64,000 nucleotides of DNA, from the NCBI GenBank assembly GCA_946699065.1, contig CAMPDV010001190.1, positions 62,001-126,000 on the forward strand, written 5' to 3'. The notes under the pieces are model-generated. The model was given only the letters and a program-made list of their open reading frames with translations. It did no database searches and was not told the origin of the DNA. The stretch comes from Loxodes magnus. Taxonomy: Eukaryota > Ciliophora > Karyorelictea > Loxodida > Loxodidae. Positions 1 through 13,200 of this stretch are shown here, piece after piece. The translations under genes were made by a program, and so were the position numbers. The number at the start of each line of letters is the position of its first letter. The stretch's first letter is position 1.

Positions 1-3000
1 GAAGTATTATGTATTAAGAAAAGTGAAAGAGTAGAGTAAGAAAAGAAGATAGAATTTCAGTTTTAAGTAGTATGCTTTGAGAATAAAGTTATTATTTAGA
101 AAAGTGAAGAAGTAGAGTAAGAAAAGAAGATAGAGATTCAGTTTTAAGGAGTATGATTTGAGAAGTAATAAGTATTAAGAAAAGTGAAGAAGTAGATAAG
201 AAAAGAAGATAGAATTTCAGTTTTAAGTAGTATGCTTTGAGAATAAAGTTATTATTTAGAAAAGTGAAGAAGTAGAGTAAGAATAGTAGATAGAATTTCA
301 GTTTTAAGTAGAATACTTTGAGAAGTATCAAGTATTTAGAAAAGTGAAGAAGTAGAGTAAGAAAAGTAGATAGAATTTCAGTTTTAAGTAGTATGCTTTG
401 AGAATAAAGTTATTATTTAGAAAAGTGAAGAAGTAGAGTAAGAATAGTATATAGAATTTCAGTTTTAAGTAGAATACTTAGAAGTATCAAGTATTTAGAA
501 AAGTGAAGAAGTAGAGTAAGAACAGAAGATAGAATTTCAGTTTTAAGGAGTATGCTTTTAGAAGTATTAAGTATTTAGAAAAGTGAAGAAGTAGAGTAAG
601 AATAGTAGATAGAATTTCAGTTTTATGTAGAATACTTTGAGAAGTATTAAGTATTTAGAAAAGTGAAGAAGTAGAGTAAGAAAAGAAGATAGAATTTCAG
701 TTTTAAGTAGTATGCTTTGAGAATAAAGTTATTATTTAGAAAAGTGAAGAAGTAGAGTAAGAAAAGAAGATAGAATTTCAGTTTTAAGTAGTATGATTTG
801 AGAAGTATAAAGTATTTAGAAAAGTGAAGAAGTAGAGTAAGAATAGTAGATAGAATTTCAGTTTTAAGTAGAATACTTTGAGAAGTAATAAGTATTTAGA
901 AAAGTGAAGAAGTAGAGTAAGAAAAGAAGATAGAATTTCAGTTTTAAGTAGTATGCTTTGAGAATAAAGTTATTATTTAGAAAAGTGAAGAAGTAGAGTA
1001 AGAATAGTAGATAGAATTTCAGTTTTAAGTAGAATGCTTAGAAGTATCAAGTATTTAGAAAAGTGAAGAAGTAGAGTAAGAAAAGAAGATAGAATTTCAG
1101 TTTTAAGTAGTATGCTTTGAGAATAAAGTTATTATTTAGAAAAGTGAAGAAGTAGAGTAAGAAAAGAAGATAGAATTTCAGTTTTAAGGATTATGCTTTG
1201 AGAAGTAATAAGTATTAAGAAAAGTGAAGAAGTAGATAAGAAAAGAAGATAGAATTTCAGTTTTAAGTAGTATGCTTTGAGAATAAAGTTATTATTTAGA
1301 AAAGTGAAGAAGTAGAGTAAGAAAAGAAGATAGAATTTCAGTTTTAAGTAGTATGCTTTGAGAAGTATTATGTATTAAGAAAAGTGAAAGAGTAGAGTAA
1401 GAAAAGAAGATAGAATTTCAGTTTTGAGTAGTATGCTTTGAGAATAAAGTTATTATTTAGAAAAGTGAGGAAGTAGAGTAAGAAAAGAAGATAGAGATTC
1501 AGTTTTAAGGAGTATGATTTGAGAAGTAATAAGTATTAAGAAAAGTGAAGAAGTAGATAAGAAAAGAAGATAGAATTTCAGTTTTAAGTAGTATGCTTTG
1601 AGAATAAAGTTATTATTTAGAAAAGTGAAGAAGTAGAGTAAGAATAGTAGATAGAATTTCAGTTTTAAGTAGAATACTTTGAGAAGTATCAATTATTTAG
1701 AAAAGTGAAGAAGTAGAGTAAGAATAGTAGATAGAATTTCAGTTTTAAGTAGAATACTTTGAGAAGTATCAATTATTTAGAAAAGTGAAGAAGTAGAGTA
1801 AGAATAGTAGATAGAATTTCAGTTTTAAGTAGAATACTTAGAAGTATCAAGTATTTAGAAAAGTGAAGAAGTAGAGTAAGAACAGAAGATAGAATTTCAG
1901 TTTTAAGGAGTATGCTTTTAGAAGTATTAAGTATTTAGAAAAGTGAAGAAGTAAAGTAAGAATAGTAGATAGAATTTCAGTTTTAAGTAGTATGCTTTGA
2001 GAATAAAGTTATTATTTAGAAAAGTGAAGAAGTAGAGTAAGAAAAGAAGATAGAATTTCAGTTTTAAGTAGTATGCTTTGAGAATAAAGTTATTATTTAG
2101 AAAAGTGAAGAAGTAGAGTAAGAAAAGAAGATAGAATTTCAGTTTTAAGTAGTATGCTTTGAGAATAAAGTTATTATTTAGAAAAGTGAAGAAGTAAAGT
2201 AAGAAAAGAAGATAGAATTTCAGTTTTAAGGAGTATGCTTTTAGAAGTATTAAGTATTAAGAAAAGTGAAAGAGTAGAGTAAGAAAAGAAGATAGACCTT
2301 CAGTTTTAAGTAGTATGCTTTGAGAATAAAGTTATTATTTAGAAAAGTGAAGAAGTAGAGTAAGAAAAGAAGATAGAATTTCAGTTTTAAGGAGTATGAT
2401 TTGAGAAGTAATAAGTATTAAGAAAAGTGAAGAAGTAGATAAGAAAAGAAGATAGAATTTCAGTTTTAAGTAGTATGCTTTGAGAATAAAGTTATTATTT
2501 AGAAAAGTGAAGAAGTAGAGTAAGAACAGAAGATAGAATTTAAGTTTTAAGTAGAATACTTTGAGAAGTAATAAGTATTTAGAAAAGTGAAGAAGTAGAG
2601 TAAGAAAAGAAGATAGAATTTCAGTTTTAAGGAGTATGCTTTGAGAAGTAATAAGTATTTAGAAAAGTGAAGAAGTAAAGTAAGAAAAGAAGATAGAATT
2701 TCAGTTTTAAGGAGTATGCTTTGAGAAGTATTAAGTATTTAGAAAAGTGAAGAAGTAGAGTAAGAATAGTAGATAGAATTTCAGTTTTAAGTAGAATACT
2801 TTGAGAAGTAATAAGTATTTAGAAAAGTGAAGAAGTAGATAAGAAAAGAAGATAGAATTTCAGTTTTAAGTAGTATGCTTTGAGAATAAAGTTATTATTT
2901 AGAAAAGTGAAGAAGTAGAGTAAGAATAGTAGATAGAATTTCAGTTTTAAGTAGAATACTTTGAGAAGTATCAAGTATTTAGAAAAGTGAAGAAGTAGAG

Positions 3001-5668
3001 TAAGAAAAGAAGAAAGAATTTCAGTTTTAAGGAGTATGCTTTGAGAAGTATTATGTTATAAGAAAAGTGAAGAAGTAGAGTAAGAATAGTAGATAGAATT
3101 TCAGTTTTAAGTAGAATACTTTGAGAAGTATCAAGTATTTAGAAAAGTGAAGAAGTAGAGTAAGAAAAGAAGATAGAATTTCAGTTTTAAGTAGTATGCT
3201 TTGAGAATAAAGTTATTATTTAGAAAAGTGAAGAAGTAGAGTAAGAACAGAAGATAGAATTTCAGTTTTAAGGAGTATGCTTTGAGAAGTATTAAGTATT
3301 TCGAAAAGTGAAGAAGTAGAGTAAGAATAGTAGATAGAATTTCAGTTTTAAGTAGTATGCTTTGAGAAGTATTATGTATTAAGAAAAGTGAAGAAGTAGA
3401 GTAAGAAAAGAAGATAGAATTTCAGTTTTAAGTAGTATGCTTTGAGAAGTAATAAGTATTTAGAAAAGTGAAGAAGTAGAGTAAGAAAAGAAGATAGAGA
3501 TTCAGTTTTAAGGAGTATGATTTGAGAAGTAATAAGTATTAAGAAAAGTGAAGAAGTAGAGTAAGAAAAGAAGATAGAATTTCAGTTTTGAGTAGTATGC
3601 TTTGAGAATAAAGTTATTATTTAGAAAAGTGAAGAAGTAGAGTAAGAAAAGAAGATAGAATTTCAGTTTTAAGTAGTATGCTTTGAGAATAAAGTTATTA
3701 TTTAGAAAAGTGAAGAAGTAGAGTAAGAATAGTAGATAGAATTTCAGTTTTAAGTAGAATACCTAGAAGTATCAAGTATTTAGAAAAGTGAAGAAGTAGA
3801 GTAAGAATAGTAGATAGAATTTCAGTTTTAAGTAGAATACTTTGAGAAGTAATAAGTATTTAGAAAAGTGAAGAAGTAGAGTAAGAAAAGAAGATAGAAT
3901 TTCAGTTTTAAGTAGTATGCTTTGAGAATAAAGTTATTATTTAGAAAAGTGAAGAAGTAGAGTAAGAATAGTAGATAGAATTTCAGTTTTAAGTAGAATA
4001 CTTAGAAGTATCAAGTATTTAGAAAAGTGAAGAAGTAGAGTAAGAAAAGAAGATAGAATTTCAGTTTTAAGGATTATGCTTTGAGAATAAAGTTATTATT
4101 TAGAAAAGTGAAGAAGTAGAGTAAGAACAGAAGATAGAATTTCAGTTTTAAGTAGTATGATTTGAGAAGTATAAAGTATTTAGAAAAGTGAAGAAGTAGA
4201 GTAAGAATAGTAGATAGAATTTCAGTTTTAAGTAGAATACTTTGAGAAGTAATAAGTATTTAGAAAAGTGAAGAAGTAGAGTAAGAAAAGAAGATAGAAT
4301 TTCAGTTTTAAGTAGTATGCTTTGAGAATAAAGTTATTATTTAGAAAAGTGAAGAAGTAGAGTAAGAATAGTAGATAGAATTTCAGTTTTAAGTAGAATA
4401 CTTAGAAGTATCAAGTATTTAGAAAAGTGAAGAAGTAGAGTAAGAAAAGAAGATAGAATTTCAGTTTTAAGGATTATGCTTTGAGAATAAAGTTATTATT
4501 TAGAAAAGTGAAGAAGTAGAGTAAGAACAGAAGATAGAATTTCAGTTTTAAGTAGTATGATTTGAGAAGTATAAAGTATTAAGAAAAGTGAAGAAGTAGA
4601 TAAGAAAAGAAGATAGAATTTCAGTTTTAAGTAGTATGCTTTGAGAATAAAGTTATTATTTAGAAAAGTGAAGAAGTAGAGTAAGAAAAGAAGATAGAAT
4701 TTCAGTTTTAAGTAGTATGCTTTGAGAAGTATTATGTATTAAGAAAAGTGAAGAAGTAGATAAGAAAAGAAGAAAGAATTTCAGTTTTAAGGAGTATGCT
4801 TTGAGAATAAAGTTATTATTTAGAAAAGTGAAGAAGTAGAGTAAGAAAAGAAGATAGAATTTCAGTTTTAAGTAGTATGCTTTGAGAAGTATTATGTATT
4901 AAGAAAAGTGAAAGAGTAGATAAGAAAAGAAGATAGAATTTCAGTTTTAAGTAGTATGCTTTGAGAATAAAGTTATTATTTAGAAAAGTGAAGAAGTAGA
5001 GTAAGAAAAGAAGATAGAGATTCAGTTTTAAGGAGTATGATTTGAGAAGTAATAAGTATTAAGAAAAGTGAAGAAGTAGATAAGAAAAGAAGATAGAATT
5101 TCAGTTTTAAGTAGTATGCTTTGAGAATAAAGTTATTATTTAGAAAAGTGAAGAAGTAGAGTAAGAATAGTAGATAGAATTTCAGTTTTAAGTAGAATAC
5201 TTTGAGAAGTATCAAGTATTTAGAAAAGTGAAGAAGTAGAGTAAGAAAAGAAGATAAAATTTCAGTTTTAAGTAGTATGCTTTGAGAATAAAGTTATTAT
5301 TTAGAAAAGTGAAGAAGTAGATAAGAAAAGAAGATAGAATTTCAGTTTTAAGTAGTATGCTTTGAGAATAAAGTTATTATTTAGAAAAGTGAAGAAGTAG
5401 AGTAAGAAAAGAAGATAGAATTTCAGTTTTAAGTAGTATGCTTTGAGAAGTAATAAGTATTTAGAAAAGTGAAGAAGTAAAGTAAGAAAAGAAGATAGAA
5501 TTTCAGTTTTAAGGAGTATGCTTTGAGAAGTATTAAGTATTTAGAAAAGTGAAGAAGTAGAGTAAGAATAGTAGATAGAATTTCAGTTTTAAGTAGAATA
5601 CTTTGAGAAGTAATAAGTATTTAGAAAAGTGAAGAAGTAGAGTAAGAAAAGAAGATAGAATTTCAGTT

Positions 5669-7140
5669 TTAAGGATTATGCTTTGAGAAGTAATAAGTAT
5701 TAAGAAAAGTGAAGAAGTAGAGTAAGAAAAGAAGATAGAATTTCAGTTTTAAGTAGTATGCTTTGAGAATAAAGTTATTATTTAGAAAAGTGAAGAAGTA
5801 GAGTAAGAATAGTAGATAGAATTTCAGTTTTAAGTAGAATACTTTGAGAAGTATCAAGTATTTAGAAAAGTGAAGAAGTAGAGTAAGAAAAGAAGAAAGA
5901 ATTTCAGTTTTAAGGAGTATGCTTTGAGAATAAAGTTATTATTTAGAAAAGTGAAGAAGTAGAGTAAGAACAGAAGATAGAATTTCAGTTTTAAGGAGTA
6001 TGCTTTGAGAAGTATTATGTTATAAGAAAAGTGAAGAAGTAGAGTAAGAATAGTAGATAGAATTTCAGTTTTAAGTAGAATACTTTGAGAAGTATCAAGT
6101 ATTTAGAAAAGTGAAGAAGTAGAGTAAGAAAAGAAGATAGAATTTCAGTTTTAAGGATTATGCTTTGAGAAGTAATAAGTATTAAGAAAAGTGAAGAAGT
6201 AGAGTAAGAAAAGAAGATAGAATTTCAGTTTTAAGTAGTATGCTTTGAGAATAAAGTTATTATTTAGAAAAGTGAAGAAGTAGAGTAAGAATAGTAGATA
6301 GAATTTCAGTTTTAAGTAGAATACTTTGAGAAGTATCAAGTATTTAGAAAAGTGAAGAAGTAGAGTAAGAAAAGAAGAAAGAATTTCAGTTTTAAGGAGT
6401 ATGCTTTGAGAATAAAGTTATTATTTAGAAAAGTGAAGAAGTAGAGTAAGAACAGAAGATAGAATTTCAGTTTTAAGGAGTATGCTTTGAGAAGTATTAT
6501 GTTATAAGAAAAGTGAAGAAGTAGAGTAAGAATAGTAGATAGAATTTCAGTTTTAAGTAGAATACTTTGAGAAGTATCAAGTATTTAGAAAAGTGAAGAA
6601 GTAGATAAGAAAAGAAGATAGAATTTCAGTTTTAAGTAGTATGCTTTGAGAATAAAGTTATTATTTAGAAAAGTGAAGAAGTAGAGTAAGAAAAGAAGAT
6701 AGAATTTCAGTTTTAAGTAGTATGCTTTGAGAAGTAATAAGTATTTAGAAAAGTGAAGAAGTAAAGTAAGAAAAGAAGATAGAATTTCAGTTTTAAGGAG
6801 TATGCTTTGAGAAGTATTAAGTATTTAGAAAAGTGAAGAAGTAGAGTAAGAATAGTAGATAGAATTTCAGTTTTAAGTAGAATACTTTGAGAAGTAATAA
6901 GTATTTAGAAAAGTGAAGAAGTAGAGTAAGAAAAGAAGATAGAATTTCAGTTTTAAGGATTATGCTTTGAGAAGTAATAAGTATTAAGAAAAGTGAAGAA
7001 GTAGAGTAAGAAAAGAAGATAGAATTTCAGTTTTAAGTAGAATACTTTGAAAATAAAGTTATTATTTAGAAAAGTGAAGAAGTAGAGTAAGAATAGTAGA
7101 TAGAATTTCAGTTTTAAGTAGAATACTTTGAGAAGTATCA
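5669..7140. repeat. Higher-order block: tandem 6-mer of the 80-bp unit
   Basis: A segment of about 482 bp (six units) starting near 5669 is repeated directly at 6151, with the same order of joint types, including the rare GTATTATGTTATAAG joint (about 6013 and 6495). A related segment follows at 6953, 802 bp further on. It carries a one-base change (TTGAAAATAAAG instead of TTGAGAATAAAG). This shows that blocks of several units, not single units, have been duplicated here. Confidence 0.75.
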
Positions 7141-10100
7141 AGTATTTAGAAAAGTGAAGAAGTAGAGTAAGAAAAGAAGAAAGAATTTCAGTTTTAAGGA
7201 GTATGCTTTGAGAATAAAGTTATTATTTAGAAAAGTGAAGAAGTAGAGTAAGAACAGAAGATAGAATTTCAGTTTTAAGGAGTATGCTTTGAGAAGTATT
7301 ATGTTATAAGAAAAGTGAAGAAGTAGAGTAAGAATAGTAGATAGAATTTCAGTTTTAAGTAGAATACTTTGAGAAGTATCAAGTATTTAGAAAAGTGAAG
7401 AAGTAGAGTAAGAAAAGAAGATAGAATTTCAGTTTTAAGGAGTATGCTTTGAGAATAAAGTTATTATTTAGAAAAGTGAAGAAGTAGAGTAAGAAAAGAA
7501 GATAGAATTTCAGTTTTAAGTAGAATACTTTGAGAAGTATCAAGTATTTAGAAAAGTGAAGAAGTAGAGTAAGAACAGAAGATAGAATTGCAGTTTTAAG
7601 GAGTATGCTTTGAGAAGTATTAAGTATTTAGAAAAGTGAAGAAGTAGAGTAAGAATAGTAGATAGAATTTCAGTTTTAAGTAGAATACTTTGAGAAGTAT
7701 CAAGTATTTAGAAAAGTGAAGAAGTAGAGTAAGAAAAGAAGATAGAATTTCAGTTTTAAGTAGAATACTTTGAGAAGTATCAAGTATTTAGAAAAGTGAA
7801 GAAGTAGAGTAAGAAAAGAAGATAGAATTTCAGTTTTAAGTAGTATGCTTTGAGAATAAAGTTATTATTTAGAAAAGTGAAGAAGTAGAGTAAGAATAGT
7901 AGATAGAATATCTATTTTAAGTAGTATGCTTTGAGAAGTATTATGTATTAAGAAAAGTGAAGAAGTAGAGTAAGAAAAGAAGATAGAATTTCAGTTTTAA
8001 GTAGTATGCTTTGAGAAGTGGCAAGTATTTAGAAAAGTGAAGAAGTAGAGTAAGAATAGTAGATAGAATTTCAGTTTTAAGTTGAATACTTTGAGAAGTA
8101 ATAAGTATTAAGAAAAGTGAAGAAGTAGAGTAAGAAAAGAAGATAGAATTTCAGTTTTAAGTAGAATACTTTGAGAATAAAGTTATTATTTAGAAAAGTG
8201 AAGAAGTAGAGTAAGAATAGTAGATAGAATTTCAGTTTTAAGTAGTATGCTTTGAGAATAAAGTTATTATTTAGAAAAGTGAAGAAGTAGAGTAAGAAAA
8301 GAAGATAGAATTTCAGTTTTAAGTAGTATGCTTTGAGAATAAAGTTATGTATTAAGAAAAGTGAAGAAGTAGAGTAAGAATAGTAGATAGAATTTCAGTT
8401 TTAAGTAGAATACTTTGAGAAGTATCAAGTATTTAGAAAAGTGAAAAAGTAGAGTAAGAATAGTAGATAGAATTTCAGTTTTAAGTAGAATACTTTGAGA
8501 AGTATCAAGTATTTAGAAAAGTTAAGAAGTAGAGTAAGAAAAGAAGATAGAGATTCAGTTTTAAGGAGTATGCTTTGAGAATAAAGTTATTATTTAGAAA
8601 AGTGAAGAAGTAGAGTAAGAATAGTAGATAGAATTTCAGTTTTAAGTAGAATACTTTGAGAAGTATCAAGTATTTAGAAAAGTGAAGAAGTAGAGTAAGA
8701 AAAGAAGATAAAATTTCAGTTTTAAGTAGTATGCTTTGAGAATAAAGTTATTATTTAGAAAAGTGAAGAAGTAGAGTAAGAATAGTAGATAGAATTTCAG
8801 TTTTAAGTAGAATACTTTGAGAAGTATCAAGTATTTAAAAAAGTGAAGAAGTAGAGTAAGAAAAGAAGATAGAATTTCAGTTTTAAGTAGTATGCTTTGA
8901 GAATAAAGTTATTATTTAGAAAAGTGAAGAAGTAGAGTAAGAAAAGAAGATAGAATATCTATTTTAAGTAGTATGCTTTGAGAAGTATTATGTATTAAGA
9001 AAAGTGAAGAAGTAGAGTAAGAAAAGAAGATAGAATTTCAGTTTTGAGTAGTATGCTTTGAGAAGTGGCAAGTATTTAGAAAAGTGAAGAAGTAGAGTAA
9101 GAAAAGAAGATAGAATTTCAGTTTTAAGTAGAATACTTTGAGAAGTATCAAGTATTTAGAAAAGTGAAGAAGTAGAGTAAGAAAAGAAGATAGAGATTCA
9201 GTTTTAAGGAGTATGCTTTGAGAATAAAGTTATTATTTAGAAAAGTGAAGAAGTAGAGTAAGAATAGTAGATAGAATTTCAGTTTTAAGTAGAATACTTT
9301 GAGAAGTATCAAGTATTTAGAAAAGTGAAGAAGTAGAGTAAGAAAAGAAGATAAAATTTCAGTTTTAAGGAGTATGCTTTGAGAATAAAGTTATTATTTA
9401 GAAAAGTGAAGAAGTAGAGTAAGAAAAGAAGATAGAATTTCAGTTTTAAGTAGAATACTTTGAGAAGTATCAAGTATTTAGAAAAGTGAAGAAGTAGAGT
9501 AAGAAAAGAAGATAGAGATTCAGTTTTAAGGAGTATGCTTTGAGAATAAAGTTATTATTTAGAAAAGTGAAGAAGTAGAGTAAGAATAGTAGATAGAATT
9601 TCAGTTTTAAGTAGAATACTTTGAGAAGTATCAAGTATTTAGAAAAGTGAAGAAGTAGAGTAAGAAAAGAAGATAGAGATTCAGTTTTAAGGAGTATGCT
9701 TTGAGAATAAAGTTATTATTTAGAAAAGTGAAGAAGTAGAGTAAGAATAGTAGATAGAATTTCAGTTTTAAGTAGAATACTTTGAGAAGTATCAAGTATT
9801 TAGAAAAGTGAAGAAGTAGAGTAAGAAAAGAAGATAGAGATTCAGTTTTAAGGAGTATGCTTTGAGAATAAAGTTATTATTTAGAAAAGTGAAGAAGTAG
9901 ATAAGAATAGTAGATAGAATTTCAGTTTTAAGTAGAATTCTTTGAGAAGTATCAAGTATTTAAAAAAGTGAAGAAGTAGAGTAAGAAAAGAAGATAGAAT
10001 TTCAGTTTTAAGTAGTATGCTTTGAGAATAAAGTTATTATTTAGAAAAGTGAAGAAGTAGAGTAAGAAAAGAAGATAGAATATCTATTTAAAGTAGTATG

Positions 10101-10249
10101 CTTTGAGAAGTATTATGTATTAAGAAAAGTGAAGAAGTAGAGTAAGAAAAGAAGATAGAATTTCAGTTTTAAGGAGTATGCTTTGAGAAGTAATAAGTAT
10201 TTAGAAAAGTGAAGAAGTAGAGTAAGAAAAGAAGATAGAGATTCAGTTT

Positions 10250-13200
10250 TTAAGGAGTATGATTTGAGAAGTAATAAGTATTAAGAAAAGTGAAGAAGTA
10301 GAGTAAGAAAAGAAGATAGAATTTCAGTTTTAAGTAGAATACTTTGAGAATAAAGTTATTATTTAGAAAAGTGAAGAAGTAGAGTAAGAATAGTAGATAG
10401 AATTTCAGTTTTAAGTAGAATACTTTGAGAAGTATCAAGTATTTAGAAAAGTGAAGAAGTAGAGTAAGAAAAGAAGATAAAATTTCAGTTTTAAGGAGTA
10501 TGCTTTGAGAATAAAGTTATTATTTAGAAAAGTGAAGAAGTAGAGTAAGAAAAGAAGATAGAATTTCAGTTTTAAGTAGAATACTTTGAGAAGTATCAAG
10601 TATTTAGAAAAGTGAAGAAGTAGAGTAAGAAAAGAAGATAGAGATTCAGTTTTAAGGAGTATGCTTTGAGAATAAAGTTATTATTTAGAAAAGTGAAGAA
10701 GTAGAGTAAGAATAGTAGATAGAATTTCAGTTTTAAGTAGAATACTTTGAGAAGTATCAAGTATTTAGAAAAGTGAAGAAGTAGAGTAAGAAAAGAAGAT
10801 AGAATTTCAGTTTTAAGTAGAATACTTTGAGAAGTATCAAGTATTTAGAAAAGTGAAGAAGTAGAGTAAGAAAAGAAGATAAAATTTCAGTTTTAAGTAG
10901 TATGCTTTGAGAAGTATTAAGTATTTAGAAAAGTGAAGAAGTAGAGTAAGAATAGTAGATAGAATTTCAGTTTTAAGTAGAATACTTTGAGAAGTATCAA
11001 GTATTTAGAAAAGTGAAGAAGTAGAGTAAGAAAAGAAGATAGAATTTCAGTTTTAAGGAGTATGATTTGAGAAGTAATAAGTATTAAGAAAAGTGAAGAA
11101 GTAGAGTAAGAAAAGAAGATAGAATTTCAGTTTTAAGTAGTATGCTTTGAGAATAAAGTTATTATTTAGAAAAGTGAAGAAGTAGAGTAAGAAAAGAAGA
11201 TAGAATTTCAGTTTTAAGTAGTATGCTTTGAGAATAAAGTTATTATTTAGAAAAGTGAAGAAGTAGAGTAAGAATAGTAGATAGAATTTCAGTTTTAAGT
11301 AGAATACTTAGAAGTATCAAGTATTTAGAAAAGTGAAGAAGTAGAGTAAGAAAAGAAGATAGAATTTCAGTTTTAAGGATTATGCTTTGAGAAGTAATAA
11401 GTATTAAGAAAAGTGAAGAAGTAGAGTAAGAAAAGAAGATAGAATTTCAGTTTTAAGTAGTATGCTTTGAGAATAAAGTTATTATTTAGAAAAGTGAAGA
11501 AGTAGAGTAAGAATAGTAGATAGAATTTCAGTTTTAAGTAGAATACTTTGAGAAGTATCAAGTATTTAGAAAAGTGAAGAAGTAGAGTAAGAAAAGAAGA
11601 AAGAATTTCAGTTTTAAGGAGTATGCTTTGAGAATAAAGTTATTATTTAGAAAAGTGAAGAAGTAGAGTAAGAACAGAAGATAGAATTTCAGTTTTAAGG
11701 AGTATGCTTTGAGAAGTATTATGTTATAAGAAAAGTGAAGAAGTAGAGTAAGAATAGTAGATAGAATTTCAGTTTTAAGTAGAATACTTTGAGAAGTATC
11801 AAGTATTTAGAAAAGTGAAGAAGTAGAGTAAGAAAAGAAGATAGAATTTCAGTTTTAAGTAGAATACTTTGAGAAGTATCAAGTATTTAGAAAAGTGAAG
11901 AAGTAGAGTAAGAAAAGAAGATAGAATTTCAGTTTTAAGTAGAATACTTTGAGAAGTATCAAGTATTTAGAAAAGTGAAGAAGTAGAGTAAGAACAGAAG
12001 ATAGAATTTCAGTTTTAAGGAGTATGCTTTGAGAAGTATTAAGTATTTAGAAAAGTGAAGAAGTAGAGTAAGAATAGTAGATAGAATTTCAGTTTTAAGT
12101 AGAATACTTTGAGAAGTATCAAGTATTTAGAAAAGTGAAGAAGTAGAGTAAGAAAAGAAGATAGAATTTCAGTTTTAAGTAGAATACTTTGAGAAGTATC
12201 AAGTATTTAGAAAAGTGAAGAAGTAGAGTAAGAAAAGAAGATAGAATTTCAGTTTTAAGTAGTATGCTTTGAGAATAAAGTTATTATTTAGAAAAGTGAA
12301 GAAGTAGAGTAAGAAAAGAAGATAGAATTTCAGTTTTAAGTAGTATGCTTTGAGAATAAAGTTATTATTTAGAAAAGTGAAGAAGTAGAGTAAGAAAAGA
12401 AGATAGAATTTCAGTTTTAAGTAGTATGCTTTGAGAATAAAGTTATTATTTAGAAAAGTGAAGAAGTAGAGTAAGAATAGTAGATAGAATTTCAGTTTTA
12501 AGTTGAATACTTTGAGAAGTAATAAGTATTAAGAAAAGTGAAGAAGTAGAGTAAGAAAAGAAGATAGAATTTCAGTTTTAAGTAGAATGCTTTGAGAATA
12601 AAGTTATTATTTAGAAAAGTGAAGAAGTAGAGTAAGAATAGTAGATAGAATTTCAGTTTTAAGTAGTATGCTTTGAGAATAAAGTTATTATTTAGAAAAG
12701 TGAAGAAGTAGAGTAAGAAAAGAAGATAGAATTTCAGTTTTAAGTAGTATGCTTTGAGAATAAAGTTATGTATTAAGAAAAGTGAAGAAGTAGAGTAAGA
12801 ATAGTAGATAGAATTTCAGTTTTAAGTAGAATACTTTGAGAAGTATCAAGTATTTAGAAAAGTGAAAAAGTAGAGTAAGAATAGTAGATAGAATTTCAGT
12901 TTTAAGTAGAATACTTTGAGAAGTATCAAGTATTTAGAAAAGTGAAGAAGTAGAGTAAGAAAAGAAGATAGAGATTCAGTTTTAAGGAGTATGCTTTGAG
13001 AATAAAGTTATTATTTAGAAAAGTGAAGAAGTAGAGTAAGAATAGTAGATAGAATTTCAGTTTTAAGTAGAATACTTTGAGAAGTATCAAGTATTTAGAA
13101 AAGTGAAGAAGTAGAGTAAGAAAAGAAGATAAAATTTCAGTTTTAAGTAGTATGCTTTGAGAATAAAGTTATTATTTAGAAAAGTGAAGAAGTAGAGTAA